Assembly (NCBI GenBank): GCA_016194975.1
Contig: JACQAM010000008.1
Location: 1 to 64,000, forward strand
Direction: 5' to 3'
Length of the DNA stretch: 64,000 nt
DNA from: Bacteroidota bacterium
GTDB lineage: Bacteria > Bacteroidota > Bacteroidia > Palsa-965
The notes beneath the pieces were generated by a model. That model was not told the DNA's origin and made no database searches. It worked only from the letters and a program-made list of their open reading frames with translations. A program made the position numbers and the translations under genes. This document shows positions 9,291 through 18,254 of the stretch, one piece after another. Positions within the stretch are counted from its first letter, which is position 1. Each line of letters starts with the position of its first letter.

Positions 9291-11453
9291 TTACATTTTA
9301 TATCTCAAAGTCAGGTAAAATCCTCTTCCCCGGGTGGTATAGCCGTAGATCTCGGAATACTTCACATCAAAAATATTTTCTGCACGAAGGGTAATGGAAA
9401 AATTTTGTGTGGCAGAATATTTTGCAATGCCATCCACCAAAGTATAATCTCCAACGCCTTTTGTTGCCAATGAACCGAACGGGCCCGATGATGCGCTGTA
9501 ATAAATATCACTCCGCGGGCCGGCATATCTTGCATTCACGGCGATCGAAAGTTTTTTGCAGGGCATATAGGTAAATCCCAAATTAGCAGTGCCGGGCCTT
9601 CTCACCAAACCAATTGTTTCTACATCCTGGTTGATGAATGCGCCATTGGTAAAAAGCTGCACATGATTCCCGTGCGTGTGCGATGTGTCGATGCTCGCCG
9701 GGCTGTAATCGAGTTTTCCGCTGATGAGGCTGAGATTTCCATTGATCCAGAATTTTTCCGAGATCTTAGAACTGATCGCAATTTCAACACCCTGGTTCGT
9801 TTGTTTTCCAATGTTGATATAAGTGTCGCCGCGATAATCTCCAAAACCAAGCGAATCAACCGGGCGGTTTTTATCCCAGAGATAAACATAGTCGATGCTG
9901 TTTTGCACAACCGTTCTGAAACAGGTAATGGTATAAGTGATCTTGTCATTCACTTTTTGTTTGAATCCGAATTCCCAGGAAGAAGATGTTTCCGGTTTCA
10001 ACGTTTTATTTCCGCGTGTAATTCCGGAAGTGAAATCTTTATCGGGCGAATAAAGTTCATAGAGCGAAGGAGCGTTGAATCCGGTTGCATACGAAGCAAA
10101 AAGCAAACCGCCTTCAGAAACTTTCAGCGATGGATTTATTTCATACGTAAAATTATTTCCGAACAGATCGTGTTTTGAGTTGCGCACGCCCAGCCCGATC
10201 GAGAATGCTTTGTAGTTGTCGTTGATGATGCTTCCGTCAATGTCCACATGTGCAAATTCACTGATGGTCTTCACATTTATTTTCAATGAATCGAGATTTG
10301 ATCTTGATTCATAAACTCCGAACGTGTTGGAATAATAATAAGAATCGAAAGTCATTTTTTCATCGAATAATCCGCCACCGAAAACGCCGCTGATGCCTTT
10401 CAGTTTGAAATTCGCCTGCAACTCATCGTTGAACACATTCGCTTTGTAGGTTGCAGTATAAAAAGTACCGTCATAATTTCCGGCAGTATTTATCCTGGAA
10501 GAATCGTCAGTGAAAAGATGATTCAGATCGGTCAATCCACCGGCATAAGAAATACTGAACTTCTCATTCAGTTTGTACGATGCTCCGTAAGTGGTGAGGT
10601 TCCTGTGAAATTGAGAAGTGTAATTATCATCATCATCGAATGCGCCTTTGTCGATATCGGCATGCTGACTAATATTTTTATAGGAAACAAAAATATCGTA
10701 CTTCTCATTCCTGTAACCGAGTTTTCCCAATAGATCGGTGCTTCTGAAATTATCGCGGTCGAGATGGTTGTGCTTGTAGTTGTTCGGATCTGTAACTGTG
10801 TCGACCGTTGCATTCATTCCATTTATATTTCCATTATAAATTCCGGCATTCACATACAACCCGTTTTTGAGTGTATAATTCATTCCCACATTTTCAGTGA
10901 ACAATGAAGTATGCGGGCCAAAAGTTCCTGATTTTAATTCTGCATCAGTATGAAAACCGGGCGCCTGATTTTTTTTCGTGATGATATTGATCACGCCGCC
11001 AATTGCCGAAGAACCGTAAAGTGCGCAATTCGAGCCACGCACAATTTCAATCCGGTCAATATTGTCAAGAGAAATTTCTGAAAGATCAATGGCATTCTCA
11101 GTCCCCGATGGATCGGAAATTTTCATTCCATCGATCATGACATTCGTTTGATTGCTGTTTGCGCCTCTTGTAAAAATACTCTGCTGTTGTCCCGGATTCT
11201 GTCCGGCGCCTACTACGTAAATTCCTTCCTGCTGTGAAAGTAATTCAGCAAGATTATTCGCCCCCGAATTTTTTATCTGCTCATTGGAAATTATGGTGAT
11301 ACTTTTTCCAACATCGGTCGGATCTTTTTCACTGCGTGTTGCCGTAATGGTTACGGTGTCGCGTTCGGTTGATCTTGTGGTGTCGGCCTGTTGTGCATGG
11401 CTTATTCGCGAAGCCATCAACAGTGTTGCCACCAGGATTAATTTCGATTTCAT
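9291..11453 (-). CDS. btuB: TonB-dependent outer-membrane cobalamin receptor (BtuB-like)
   Basis: The product is 720 residues long. It has a signal peptide (residues 1-20, ending SHAQ), a TonB box (DTVTITATR near 33), a plug domain (about 45-150, with NVMIDGMKISDPSG and IDRIEIVRGSNCALYGSSA) and a 22-strand-type barrel that ends with an aromatic-rich strand (GRGFYLTLRYKM). The family takes large scarce cofactors across the outer membrane using TonB energy. Substrate assignment to cobalamin rests on the cobalamin riboswitch directly upstream (11618-11822) and on the BtuF-like gene downstream. The gene is first in the cluster btuB - DUF6580 - btuF-like - ATP-pyrophosphatase. Confidence 0.92.
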   Translation of the reverse strand: MKSKLILVATLLMASRISHAQQADTTRSTERDTVTITATRSEKDPTDVGKSITIISNEQIKNSGANNLAELLSQQEGIYVVGAGQNPGQQQSIFTRGANSNQTNVMIDGMKISDPSGTENAIDLSEISLDNIDRIEIVRGSNCALYGSSAIGGVINIITKKNQAPGFHTDAELKSGTFGPHTSLFTENVGMNYTLKNGLYVNAGIYNGNINGMNATVDTVTDPNNYKHNHLDRDNFRSTDLLGKLGYRNEKYDIFVSYKNISQHADIDKGAFDDDDNYTSQFHRNLTTYGASYKLNEKFSISYAGGLTDLNHLFTDDSSRINTAGNYDGTFYTATYKANVFNDELQANFKLKGISGVFGGGLFDEKMTFDSYYYSNTFGVYESRSNLDSLKINVKTISEFAHVDIDGSIINDNYKAFSIGLGVRNSKHDLFGNNFTYEINPSLKVSEGGLLFASYATGFNAPSLYELYSPDKDFTSGITRGNKTLKPETSSSWEFGFKQKVNDKITYTITCFRTVVQNSIDYVYLWDKNRPVDSLGFGDYRGDTYINIGKQTNQGVEIAISSKISEKFWINGNLSLISGKLDYSPASIDTSHTHGNHVQLFTNGAFINQDVETIGLVRRPGTANLGFTYMPCKKLSIAVNARYAGPRSDIYYSASSGPFGSLATKGVGDYTLVDGIAKYSATQNFSITLRAENIFDVKYSEIYGYTTRGRGFYLTLRYKM

Positions 11454-11617
11454 TTTTTTTGTTTTTAAAATGGTTAATAATACAATAACAGTTGCTCGTT
11501 ATTGCAAACCGGCAAAACAGGATAAGAAAGGAAATGAATGGAAGAGAAATTCCCGCAGGAAAAATTCCATCTGGCCTGACTTAAGCTCCATTCGCGGAAG
11601 CAATAAAGTCATCAAAA

Positions 11618-11822
11618 AAATCGGGCAGGTCTCCTGGCTTTTCCGTTTCTGATCACCTTCCCGCATTTCTGCAGTGGTTTTTATTGGTCAGAAGTTTTTC
11701 CCGAAAAAAATTTCGGGCGGAATCACAGTTGCGCGACAGTCCGTGAATTTCACACGGTTCCCTATTCTCTCCGATCTGCAAGTGAATTGCAGAATAAAAT
11801 CGGAGCACCTGAATTATGATGA
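11618..11822 (-). promoter_or_regulatory. cobalamin (B12) riboswitch
   Basis: On the minus strand the leader contains the core elements of the cobalamin aptamer in order. These are AATAGGGAACCGTGTGAAAT, then CGCGCAACTGTGATTCCGCC, and last the B12 box AAGCCAGGAGACCTGCC (11625-11641). The spacing and order match the family. The end of the aptamer lies about 170 bases before the btuB start. In the family, binding of the cofactor lowers expression of the downstream uptake genes. A weak minus-strand -7 box (TATCTTCG) is visible at 11848-11855, just upstream. Confidence 0.93.
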
Positions 11823-11982
11823 TTGAACAACGTAAAGAACGATGAGGCGAAGATACAGGAATTAGTGAACGATGATTCTTATTATTCGGTTCAAATTATT
11901 TTTGTGAAACTGTTCTTCCTCATGTTTTTTCATTGGATCATGAAATGAAAAAAGCTGAAATTTTATTTTGTGCATAAAATCT

Positions 11983-12573
11983 CTAATCATCCAATCCTTT
12001 TCCATCAAGAATTTGCCGAATATATTTTTCAATTCTCGACTCACGCGTTTTGGATTGTTTGGCTGATGAAAAATAAAGAAGGTAAGCTCTTTGCCGGCCG
12101 GGAGTCAATGCGGCAAAAGATTTTTTCAGGGCAGAACTTTTAGCTAATTTCTTTTTGAATTCTCCGGGCATGGAGAATGCCGAAGTTTTTTTCAAAACCA
12201 CTTTCAAGCCGGATCTCTCCACATCAATAGCTTCTTCGATATAAGTTTTCAGTACACTTTTCATTTTCACGATCTCGCGCACATTGGTAAAACGGATCTG
12301 CCGCGCTGCCTGCACATTTTCGGTTTGCTGCACCAGGATTCCATTAGTATCTTTCAAAAGAGCTCCTTTGAAAAAAAGGACGGCGCAGTATTCCCTGAAG
12401 GCGTGGATGAGAATAATATTTTTTTTCGCGAATGTATAACAGGGACAGCCCCACTTCAATTCTTCATTTAGTCCGCAATCAAGAATGATCATTCTCAATT
12501 GTTCAATTTCCTGCTGCCACTTTTTGGCTTTGATAAAATACCAATCGACTTTCGGATTCATGTTGTTTGTCAT
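11983..12573 (-). CDS. YdeI/OmdA-type DUF1801 protein
   Basis: The protein is 196 residues long. The N-terminal 110 residues match the DUF1801 fold (LKWGCPCYTFAKKNIILIHA ... YCAVLFFKGALL). The C-terminal half matches the YdeI/OmdA family (ALTPGRQRAYLLYFSSAKQ, RESRIEKYIRQIL). Homologues are cytoplasmic and small, and have been linked with antimicrobial peptide or envelope stress tolerance. The biochemical activity is not known. The gene stands alone; the T9SS cargo gene upstream on the same strand has its own terminator in between. Confidence 0.85.
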   Translation of the reverse strand: MTNNMNPKVDWYFIKAKKWQQEIEQLRMIILDCGLNEELKWGCPCYTFAKKNIILIHAFREYCAVLFFKGALLKDTNGILVQQTENVQAARQIRFTNVREIVKMKSVLKTYIEEAIDVERSGLKVVLKKTSAFSMPGEFKKKLAKSSALKKSFAALTPGRQRAYLLYFSSAKQSKTRESRIEKYIRQILDGKGLDD

Positions 12574-12635
12574 TGTAATTATTTTGCTAAATCAAAATTA
12601 CTAACTCTGATCTTCTATTTCCATTTTAGGACAAT

Positions 12636-12666
12636 AAAAAAGAGCTTCCCATAATGGAGAAGCTTT
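12636..12666 (-). terminator. rho-independent terminator of the T9SS cargo gene
   Basis: On the minus strand the stem AGCTTCTCC/GGGAAGCT is followed by TTTTTTATT. It lies 38 bases after the stop of the T9SS protein gene at 12704 and before the DUF1801 gene. Confidence 0.75.
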
Positions 12667-12703
12667 TCATTGGAGCCGGAAAACTACAGCACAATATTGC
12701 AGC

Positions 12704-13624
12704 TTAGTTTTTCACGAGTTTCTGTACAACAACCGCATCTTTATTACTGATCCGCAAGAGATAAATTCCGGCGTCAAAATTTTCAAGCGAAACCGGAATG
12801 GAGTATTCCTCATCGGCAGAAACATTGCCATAATTAAAATTGCTGATCTCGCGCCCGTCAATGGTTGTGATGGAAATATTCACATCTTCTGCAACGTCCG
12901 AGGTGAAAATGATATTCGCTTCGTCATTTGCAGGGTTCGGAGAAAGTGCGACTACAAGCGGAACCTCATCCACGACCGAACTGTTGGAAGAAATTCTTGC
13001 ACCTGTGCAGGGCGATTGCCACGCGCAGTTGCCGAGCGCATCACCGTGCGCAAGATGAGCGGGAACAGCCGACGGTGAAACGCAGATCGTCTGCATGTTC
13101 GAAGGATTACCGGGTGGATAATGGCAGACCAGCACTTTGCTGTTGTTGTTTCCGCAACGTACATCTTCAACATAAACCGTAACAGCAGAAGTTGAAGATT
13201 GATTGTTTGCGTCGGTAACAGTAAGTGTATAAGTTGTGGTAACTGTCGGGCATACTGTTACTGAAACAGTAGTTGTGCTGCCCGGGTAATAAGCGCTGTT
13301 TGGATCCGAAGTTCCGCTGGATGATTGCTGGAATGACGAAACAGAAGACGAGTTTGTATTCCAGGAATAATAAAACGGAGGAGTTCCACCTGAAAAAGAA
13401 CCGTTCAATGTTACACAAGTTGAGCCGTAACCGTAGTAAGTAATCACACAGTTTCCTGCGTAAGATGAAAGCGGGCTGCCGGTGTCGGAATCTATCCTGA
13501 TTGTTGACGACAGGAGAGATGAATTTTTCTCTGAGGAAAACCCGTTAGCGTGCGAAGAAGAAGCAAAAAAAATACAGATGCCTGTAATAAGAAAAAGAAA
13601 GAAGAAATTCTTTTCACGCGTCAG
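12704..13624 (-). CDS. T9SS type A sorting-domain protein with PKD/Ig-like and CHxPPGNP domains
   Basis: The first conventional start is a GTG at 13447, but the same frame stays open upstream and there encodes a clear signal peptide (REKNFFFLFLITGICIFFAS ending SHA). I therefore place the start near 13624 at a CTG preceding that peptide; no ATG, GTG or TTG is in frame there. After the leader comes an Ig/PKD-like module (GGTPPFYYSWN ... TVTTTYTLTVTDANNQSS). Next is a cysteine-rich KVLVCHYPPGNPSNMQTICV motif with AHLAHGD, widespread in Bacteroidetes surface proteins. The C-terminal 75 residues are a T9SS type A signal (LSPNPANDEANIIF ... AGIYLLRISNKD). Secretion to the cell surface is expected. 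Confidence 0.75.
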   Translation of the reverse strand: MTREKNFFFLFLITGICIFFASSSHANGFSSEKNSSLLSSTIRIDSDTGSPLSSYAGNCVITYYGYGSTCVTLNGSFSGGTPPFYYSWNTNSSSVSSFQQSSSGTSDPNSAYYPGSTTTVSVTVCPTVTTTYTLTVTDANNQSSTSAVTVYVEDVRCGNNNSKVLVCHYPPGNPSNMQTICVSPSAVPAHLAHGDALGNCAWQSPCTGARISSNSSVVDEVPLVVALSPNPANDEANIIFTSDVAEDVNISITTIDGREISNFNYGNVSADEEYSIPVSLENFDAGIYLLRISNKDAVVVQKLVKN

Positions 13625-13898
13625 AGAATAATCAAAAGAAGCGCAGGTAATTTCCGGGTAAATATTTTTGTTGCAGAAGACGTTTGAGATTAAAGGGTGA
13701 AACTTCCGTGTGTTGTCTTGTTATTATTTTGTACGCAGGGGGCATGAAAAAGTTTTCATTAACAGGCATTAAACTGATTTGGTTAAGCAGATTTTCCTTT
13801 ATAAAGATGGAGCTGCTGTTGAATTTATCGCTTCATTTTTCTTAGATGATGGAACATAAAGAATCTGTAATTTCGCATTCCTTCTACCAAAGTATAAT

Positions 13899-13982
13899 GC
13901 CCAGCTGGCGGAACTGGTAGACGCGTTGGTCTCAAACACCAATGTCTTCACGGACTTGCCGGTTCGATTCCGGCGCTGGGTA
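13899..13982 (+). tRNA. tRNA-Leu (anticodon CAA)
   Basis: The acceptor arms GCCCAGC and GCTGGGT pair (last pair G-U). A D-arm GGAACTGGTAGAC follows. The anticodon stem TTGGT/ACCAA encloses the loop CTCAAAC, giving anticodon CAA. A long variable arm is present, as usual for leucine tRNAs. The T-arm is CCGGTTCGATTCCGG. CCA is not encoded. A terminator follows at 13995. Confidence 0.95.
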
Positions 13983-13994
13983 CATCATGAAAAG

Positions 13995-14021
13995 CTTCTC
14001 TTATTACGGAGGAGTTTTTTT
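13995..14021 (+). terminator. terminator downstream of tRNA-Leu
   Basis: A six-pair stem CTTCTC/GAGGAG is followed by seven T residues, 12 bases after the end of the tRNA. Confidence 0.65.
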
Positions 14022-14216
14022 ATTTATAACACGATCTACAATGGCATCAGTCTACATCCTATTCTCCAAAAGTGCGACTCCAATTCTGTCTCAGAATTTC
14101 GTATTTTTAATTTAGAATGAAATCATTCCTGTTTATCGTTGTTCTCCTAATATATTGACAGCAATCGGCATTTGCTGCCGAAATGAAAGTGTGAGAAAGG
14201 AAATATTAATAACCCG

Positions 14217-14224
14217 TATATTTG
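14217..14224 (+). promoter_or_regulatory. Bacteroidetes -7 promoter box before the Crp-family gene
   Basis: TATATTTG matches the Bacteroidetes -7 consensus TAnnTTTG, 21 bases before the ATG at 14245. No clear -33 TTTG is seen at the expected distance. Confidence 0.45.
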
Positions 14225-14244
14225 GTACAGATTTAACCGTCAGA

Positions 14245-14826
14245 ATGTACGAATCCCTTATTGCATATATTAAAAGTCATTCTACAACACCGCTGACCCA
14301 AAGTGAAGAGCAGGTCATTAAAGACGCTTTTGTTCCGAAGAAAATAAGAAAGAGACAATACTTTTTACAGGCAGGTGAAGTATGCAAATACATGGCATTT
14401 GTTGTGAAAGGAGCTATGCGCCAATACATCGTTGATGATAAGGGCGCAGAACATATTGCCCGTTTGTCAATTGAAAACTGGTGGGTAGGTGACCGCGAAA
14501 GTTTTACCATGCTTACTCCTTCGATATATAATATTGATGCCTGGGAGGAATCTGATGTGCTGATCATTACAAAAGCCGACATGAATCAGCTAAACTCCAT
14601 TCCTGCGATGAATGAAATGGCAAGGAAGTTAGACAACAATCACGCTTTTGCTCTTCAAAAAAGAGTAAACGCTTCCATTAGTTTACCTGCTGAAAAGCGC
14701 TACTCTGATTTAGAAAATACCTATCCGGAATTTTTGCAACGTTTTCCGCAACATATTATCGCTTCCTATCTCGGCATTACAAAGGAAACCCTTAGCCGCG
14801 TCCGGCATAATGCAGTGAAAAAATAG
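14245..14826 (+). CDS. Crp/Fnr family transcriptional regulator
   Basis: The protein of 193 residues has a cyclic-nucleotide-binding type beta-roll (residues about 15-110; YFLQAGEVCKYMAFVVKGAM). A C-terminal winged helix follows, with the recognition helix in HIIASYLGITKETLSRVRHN. I chose the Met at 14245 over the upstream one at 14155 because it begins the conserved domain and has a promoter box just upstream. The cAMP-binding arginine motif is not obvious, so the ligand is unknown. The next genes on the same strand are pirin, DoxX, YceI and a dinucleotide-binding protein, which it may control. Confidence 0.9.
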   Translation: MYESLIAYIKSHSTTPLTQSEEQVIKDAFVPKKIRKRQYFLQAGEVCKYMAFVVKGAMRQYIVDDKGAEHIARLSIENWWVGDRESFTMLTPSIYNIDAWEESDVLIITKADMNQLNSIPAMNEMARKLDNNHAFALQKRVNASISLPAEKRYSDLENTYPEFLQRFPQHIIASYLGITKETLSRVRHNAVKK

Positions 14827-14978
14827 ATCACTGCTTTTTCATTTACTTTCTCCTCTACTGATCCGTTGACATTTGTCAACGTTTTTTCCTATCCTTTATC
14901 ATCGTCCAATAGTTTATCCCTGATACACCTTTGTATTGTAGAACTAAACATTGTGATGAGTCCTTTAAAAATAATAAA

Positions 14979-15869
14979 ATGAAAAAGAAAATCAGTTTCA
15001 TATCGCAGGGGCACAGAGCGGACATTGGTCCCTACAAAATTAACCGCATCCTGCCTAACAGGTATGTTGATGCAGTTGGTCCGTTTGTATTTCTTGACCA
15101 TGCAATGCCTATGAAGCATTCACCGAACGAGCTGCCCAGAAAAGCAAATGGCGAAGGCGCACACCCGCACAGGGGAATTGCAACTTTAACTTATATGTTT
15201 AATGGCGAAGCCGTCCATCTTGACAGCAAAGGTCATTATGCAAAGGTGCAATCCGGTGGGGCGCAGTGGATGAAGGCAGGTAACGGAATCATTCACGATG
15301 AAGTTGTAAATGTTGATTCGAATACAAACAATCTGCTTACGCACGCTTTGCAGTTTTGGATTAATCTCCCTGCAAAGAATAAAGCCGAGCAGGCTGATTA
15401 TCTTCCTTTACAGGCAAGCGACATTCCCAAGAAAATATTGAGTGATAAAAGCGGATGGCTTAAGATAATTGTGGGTGAGTTTAAAAACCTCGCTTCTAAA
15501 GTTCCAAATTATTCAAAGCAATTCATTTACCACGTTCATTTAGAAAGCGGAAAACAATTTTCTCTTACAGGAGAGAATGGCCTTGAATATGCCGCCTTTC
15601 TTCCCTTGCATAATGCTGTAATTAATAATGCCGAATACAAGCAGGGTGAATTTATTTTGTTTGATAAAGATGATGGAGTAATTGAGATCAATAACGCCTA
15701 TGGTGAGCCCATAGATATTATTCTGTTCGGAGGAGAAGCCTATACGGAGCCGATTGTAGCGCAAGGCCCATTTGTGATGAATACCGAACATGAAATTTCT
15801 CAGGCATACAATGACTTTTATGCAGGCAAGTATGGCGAGATAAAATATGAATTAGCAAAGCAGTCATAA
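14979..15869 (+). CDS. pirin family protein
   Basis: This is a bicupin of 297 residues. The N-terminal cupin has the metal-binding pattern of pirins (AHPHRGIATLTYMFNG, and later GAQWMKAGNGIIHDE). The opening DAVGPFVFLDHAMPM is the conserved first motif. Pirins bind iron or other metals; some have quercetin dioxygenase activity and others act as redox-sensitive co-regulators. The start is the Met directly before KKKISFISQG, since the upstream in-frame Met at 14931 adds an atypical extension. The gene is second in the redox-type cluster. Confidence 0.92.
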   Translation: MKKKISFISQGHRADIGPYKINRILPNRYVDAVGPFVFLDHAMPMKHSPNELPRKANGEGAHPHRGIATLTYMFNGEAVHLDSKGHYAKVQSGGAQWMKAGNGIIHDEVVNVDSNTNNLLTHALQFWINLPAKNKAEQADYLPLQASDIPKKILSDKSGWLKIIVGEFKNLASKVPNYSKQFIYHVHLESGKQFSLTGENGLEYAAFLPLHNAVINNAEYKQGEFILFDKDDGVIEINNAYGEPIDIILFGGEAYTEPIVAQGPFVMNTEHEISQAYNDFYAGKYGEIKYELAKQS

Positions 15870-15913
15870 ATTTTTTTAAAGAACGAAATACTAACCACTA
15901 AAAAACAAAACCT

Positions 15914-16291
15914 ATGAAAAAGAAAATTCTATTTGTTGTAAGTCTTCTTTTTGGACTGATGTTCATTAACTCAGGACTGAATAAATTTTTTAACTACATG
16001 CCCATGCCCAAAGACATGCCTGAAAACATGATGAAATTATTTGGAGCCTTTATGACAATCGGATGGCTAATGCCTCTTATTGCAGTTGCCGAAATTGCAG
16101 GCGGAATACTTTTCATCACCAACAAGTACAGGGCGCTTGGCGCAATAATAATATTTCCTGTGTTGATCGGAATACTTTTAACTCATATAATGTATGCTCC
16201 CTCGGGATTGCCCATTGCACTTGTGTTATTCGCGATAGAAATTTGGGTAATTATTGAGAATCGCGAAAAGTATCTGCCGATGATAAAATGA
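15914..16291 (+). CDS. DoxX family membrane protein
   Basis: This small protein of 125 residues has four hydrophobic segments. The first (LLFGLMFINSGLNKFF) holds the DoxX family signature in which a Gly/Asn/Lys triad follows the first helix. The second segment (LIAVAEIAGGILFIT) matches the family as well. DoxX proteins are inner-membrane components linked with redox or thiosulfate-quinone chemistry, although most members have no assigned reaction. The gene is 44 bases after pirin and 42 before YceI, all on one strand. Confidence 0.85.
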   Translation: MKKKILFVVSLLFGLMFINSGLNKFFNYMPMPKDMPENMMKLFGAFMTIGWLMPLIAVAEIAGGILFITNKYRALGAIIIFPVLIGILLTHIMYAPSGLPIALVLFAIEIWVIIENREKYLPMIK

Positions 16292-16333
16292 AATATTTTT
16301 CAATCAATTAAAAATAAACTTAAAAACTAAGCA

Positions 16334-16888
16334 ATGGAAACTACAGCAACAACAACCAAAACAAAATGGGGCATCGACTCCATGCACAGTGAAATTGGAT
16401 TCAAAGTAAAACACCTCATGTTTACGAATGTAAGGGGTACATTCAAGGAGTATCAAGCAAGTATTTTAACGACAGGAGATGATTTCATGAGTGCAGAAAT
16501 TGACTTCTCCTTAAATCCCGCATCTATTAATACGGGTGATGAAAAGAGAGACGCTCATTTAAAAAGTGCAGACTTTTTTGATGTAGAAAATTTCAAAGAA
16601 ATAAATTTCACTGGCAACACTTATGAGAAATCGGATAACAATGGCAGTTATACATTGTATGGCGATCTCACTATGAAGGGAATTAAAAAGCAGGTCAAAT
16701 TACAGGTGGAATTTGGTGGCATTGTGAAAGACCCCTGGGGAAATCAAAAAGCCGTATTCAACATCAACGGAAAAATAAACCGTAAAGATTGGGGCTTAAA
16801 CTGGAACGCAGCTTTGGAAACAGGTGGAGTTTTGGTTAGTGAAGATGTTTGGATTAATTGTGAAGTGCAATTAACAAAGCAAGTGTAA
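16334..16888 (+). CDS. YceI family protein
   Basis: The 184-residue product has the YceI/TT1927b lipocalin-like pattern. It opens with TKWGIDSMHSEIGFKVKHLM and contains ASINTGDEKRDAHLKSADFF and LTMKGIKKQVKL. The family binds isoprenoid quinones or similar lipids. No signal peptide is seen, so this member appears cytoplasmic. It lies between the DoxX gene and the dinucleotide-binding protein. Confidence 0.93.
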   Translation: METTATTTKTKWGIDSMHSEIGFKVKHLMFTNVRGTFKEYQASILTTGDDFMSAEIDFSLNPASINTGDEKRDAHLKSADFFDVENFKEINFTGNTYEKSDNNGSYTLYGDLTMKGIKKQVKLQVEFGGIVKDPWGNQKAVFNINGKINRKDWGLNWNAALETGGVLVSEDVWINCEVQLTKQV

Positions 16889-16923
16889 CCTGATTGATAA
16901 ATAAAAACCTTAAAATAATAACA

Positions 16924-17583
16924 ATGAAAATAGGAATATTAGGAACCGGAGAAGTAGGAAACCTTATAGGTTCAAGATTAATTGAAAACGGACATCAGGT
17001 AATGATGGGCGGAAGAAATGCTACCAACCCAAAAGGATTGGACTTTGTTAAAAAACATTCTTCTGCAAGTGCTTCTTTCGGAACATTCGCAGACGCATCA
17101 AAGTTTGGTGAAATTATTTTTAATGCCGCCAATGGCAGATTTTCATTAGCGGCATTAAAACTTGCTAATACGGATTTTGCAGGAAAAATTATTATTGATG
17201 TTGCGAATCCTTTGGATTTTACAACAACACCGCCAACATTGATTTCAGAATTTGCAAATACAAATTCTATCGGTGAGAGTATTCAAAAACAATTTCCCAA
17301 AACAAAAGTCGTAAAGACACTCAATACATTCGGAATGGTTCTCGGTGTAAATCCGAAACAACTGAATAATGGCGACCACACGATATTTGTTTCCGGCAAT
17401 GATGAAAATTCAAAGACTAAAACAAAAGCACTTTTGACAGAGTTTGGCTGGAAAATTGAAAACATTATTGATCTTGGCGACATTACAGGAGCAAGAGCAA
17501 TGGAAATGTACCTGATTCTTGCGGTAAGGATGAAGATGTTATTTGGTGCGTCCATATTTAATATAAAAGTTATTAAAAATTAA
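16924..17583 (+). CDS. NADP-dinucleotide-binding oxidoreductase (F420-reductase-like)
   Basis: The N-terminus MKIGILGTGEVGNLIGSRL is a Rossmann GxGxxG motif. GGRNATNPKGL follows at the end of the second strand, where NADP phosphate is recognised. Later segments (KTLNTFGMVLGVNP, LGDITGARAMEMYL) are typical of the NAD-binding family related to F420H2:NADP reductase. I chose 16924 because the 10 residues before it precede the Rossmann strand. Length is about 220 residues. The substrate is unknown, and F420 itself is not expected in Bacteroidetes. The gene is the last of the redox-type cluster. Confidence 0.85.
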   Translation: MKIGILGTGEVGNLIGSRLIENGHQVMMGGRNATNPKGLDFVKKHSSASASFGTFADASKFGEIIFNAANGRFSLAALKLANTDFAGKIIIDVANPLDFTTTPPTLISEFANTNSIGESIQKQFPKTKVVKTLNTFGMVLGVNPKQLNNGDHTIFVSGNDENSKTKTKALLTEFGWKIENIIDLGDITGARAMEMYLILAVRMKMLFGASIFNIKVIKN

Positions 17584-17601
17584 ATTAGCCATACTTCATT
17601 A

Positions 17602-18237
17602 ATGAGAATTAAAAACATTATTGTAATTGCTGCTTTCTTATTAGGCACGCGGGCAAATAGTCAGATTATACAAGTAGAAGTATCGGGCGGATTGCGTGGA
17701 AGCGGGTTAATTCTTTTAATGAATCAACCAATAGATGGAAAGAAAAATTTTTCTTTTGTATCATTAGCATTCTTCGAGAAATATTATAGCCAAGAAGATT
17801 CTAAACTTGATGAAAATGCAGTTTTCGGTGCCGTCTTCTACAATATTGGAAAAGGGTTTAGTGTAGGGCCAGCTTTTGCTGCAAATAATCTCGGCGGGTT
17901 TCAAAAAAAATTATCTTTTCTGTATATCAAGGCAGGCAAGCGATTTACTTTTGCAGCATTTCCATCAGCGGTCTTTTTCAAAGACCGGATTGATGGAGAA
18001 GTTTTTGTGCAGCTACAATACAATAGATCTATAAAAAAAGATTGGGGCATATTTGTACAACTGCAAGCGGTAACCAATTGGCGGGCATTTTCACAAATCG
18101 CCAGGAGCTTTCAACAATTTAGAATCGGACCTTCATATAAAAGTTTTCAGTTTGGAATAGGCACAAATACCGACCAATACGGAACTTTTGCTGACCCTAA
18201 ATTCAACGCTTTATTCTTTGTTCGTAAAGTGATATAA
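17602..18237 (+). CDS. exported protein, probable outer-membrane beta-barrel
   Basis: A signal peptide (residues 1-20, ending RANSQ) is followed by alternating hydrophobic/polar strands with glycine turns (FSVGPAFAANN, FQFGIGTNT). The chain ends in the strand FNALFFVRKVI, which suggests a small outer-membrane barrel of 8-10 strands. I do not recognise a named family. It starts 18 bases after the preceding gene, so it may be co-transcribed with the redox cluster. Confidence 0.6.
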   Translation: MRIKNIIVIAAFLLGTRANSQIIQVEVSGGLRGSGLILLMNQPIDGKKNFSFVSLAFFEKYYSQEDSKLDENAVFGAVFYNIGKGFSVGPAFAANNLGGFQKKLSFLYIKAGKRFTFAAFPSAVFFKDRIDGEVFVQLQYNRSIKKDWGIFVQLQAVTNWRAFSQIARSFQQFRIGPSYKSFQFGIGTNTDQYGTFADPKFNALFFVRKVI

Positions 18238-18254
18238 TAAATGCTAAGCTTCTG

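Noticed and set aside
13926-14120. ORF across the tRNA-Leu gene
   Set aside because: It overlaps the tRNA and its terminator and has no domain or start context.
14245-17583. Crp/pirin/DoxX/YceI cluster as a novel defence system
   Set aside because: All members are known redox-related or binding-protein families; there is no nuclease, toxin or sensor module.
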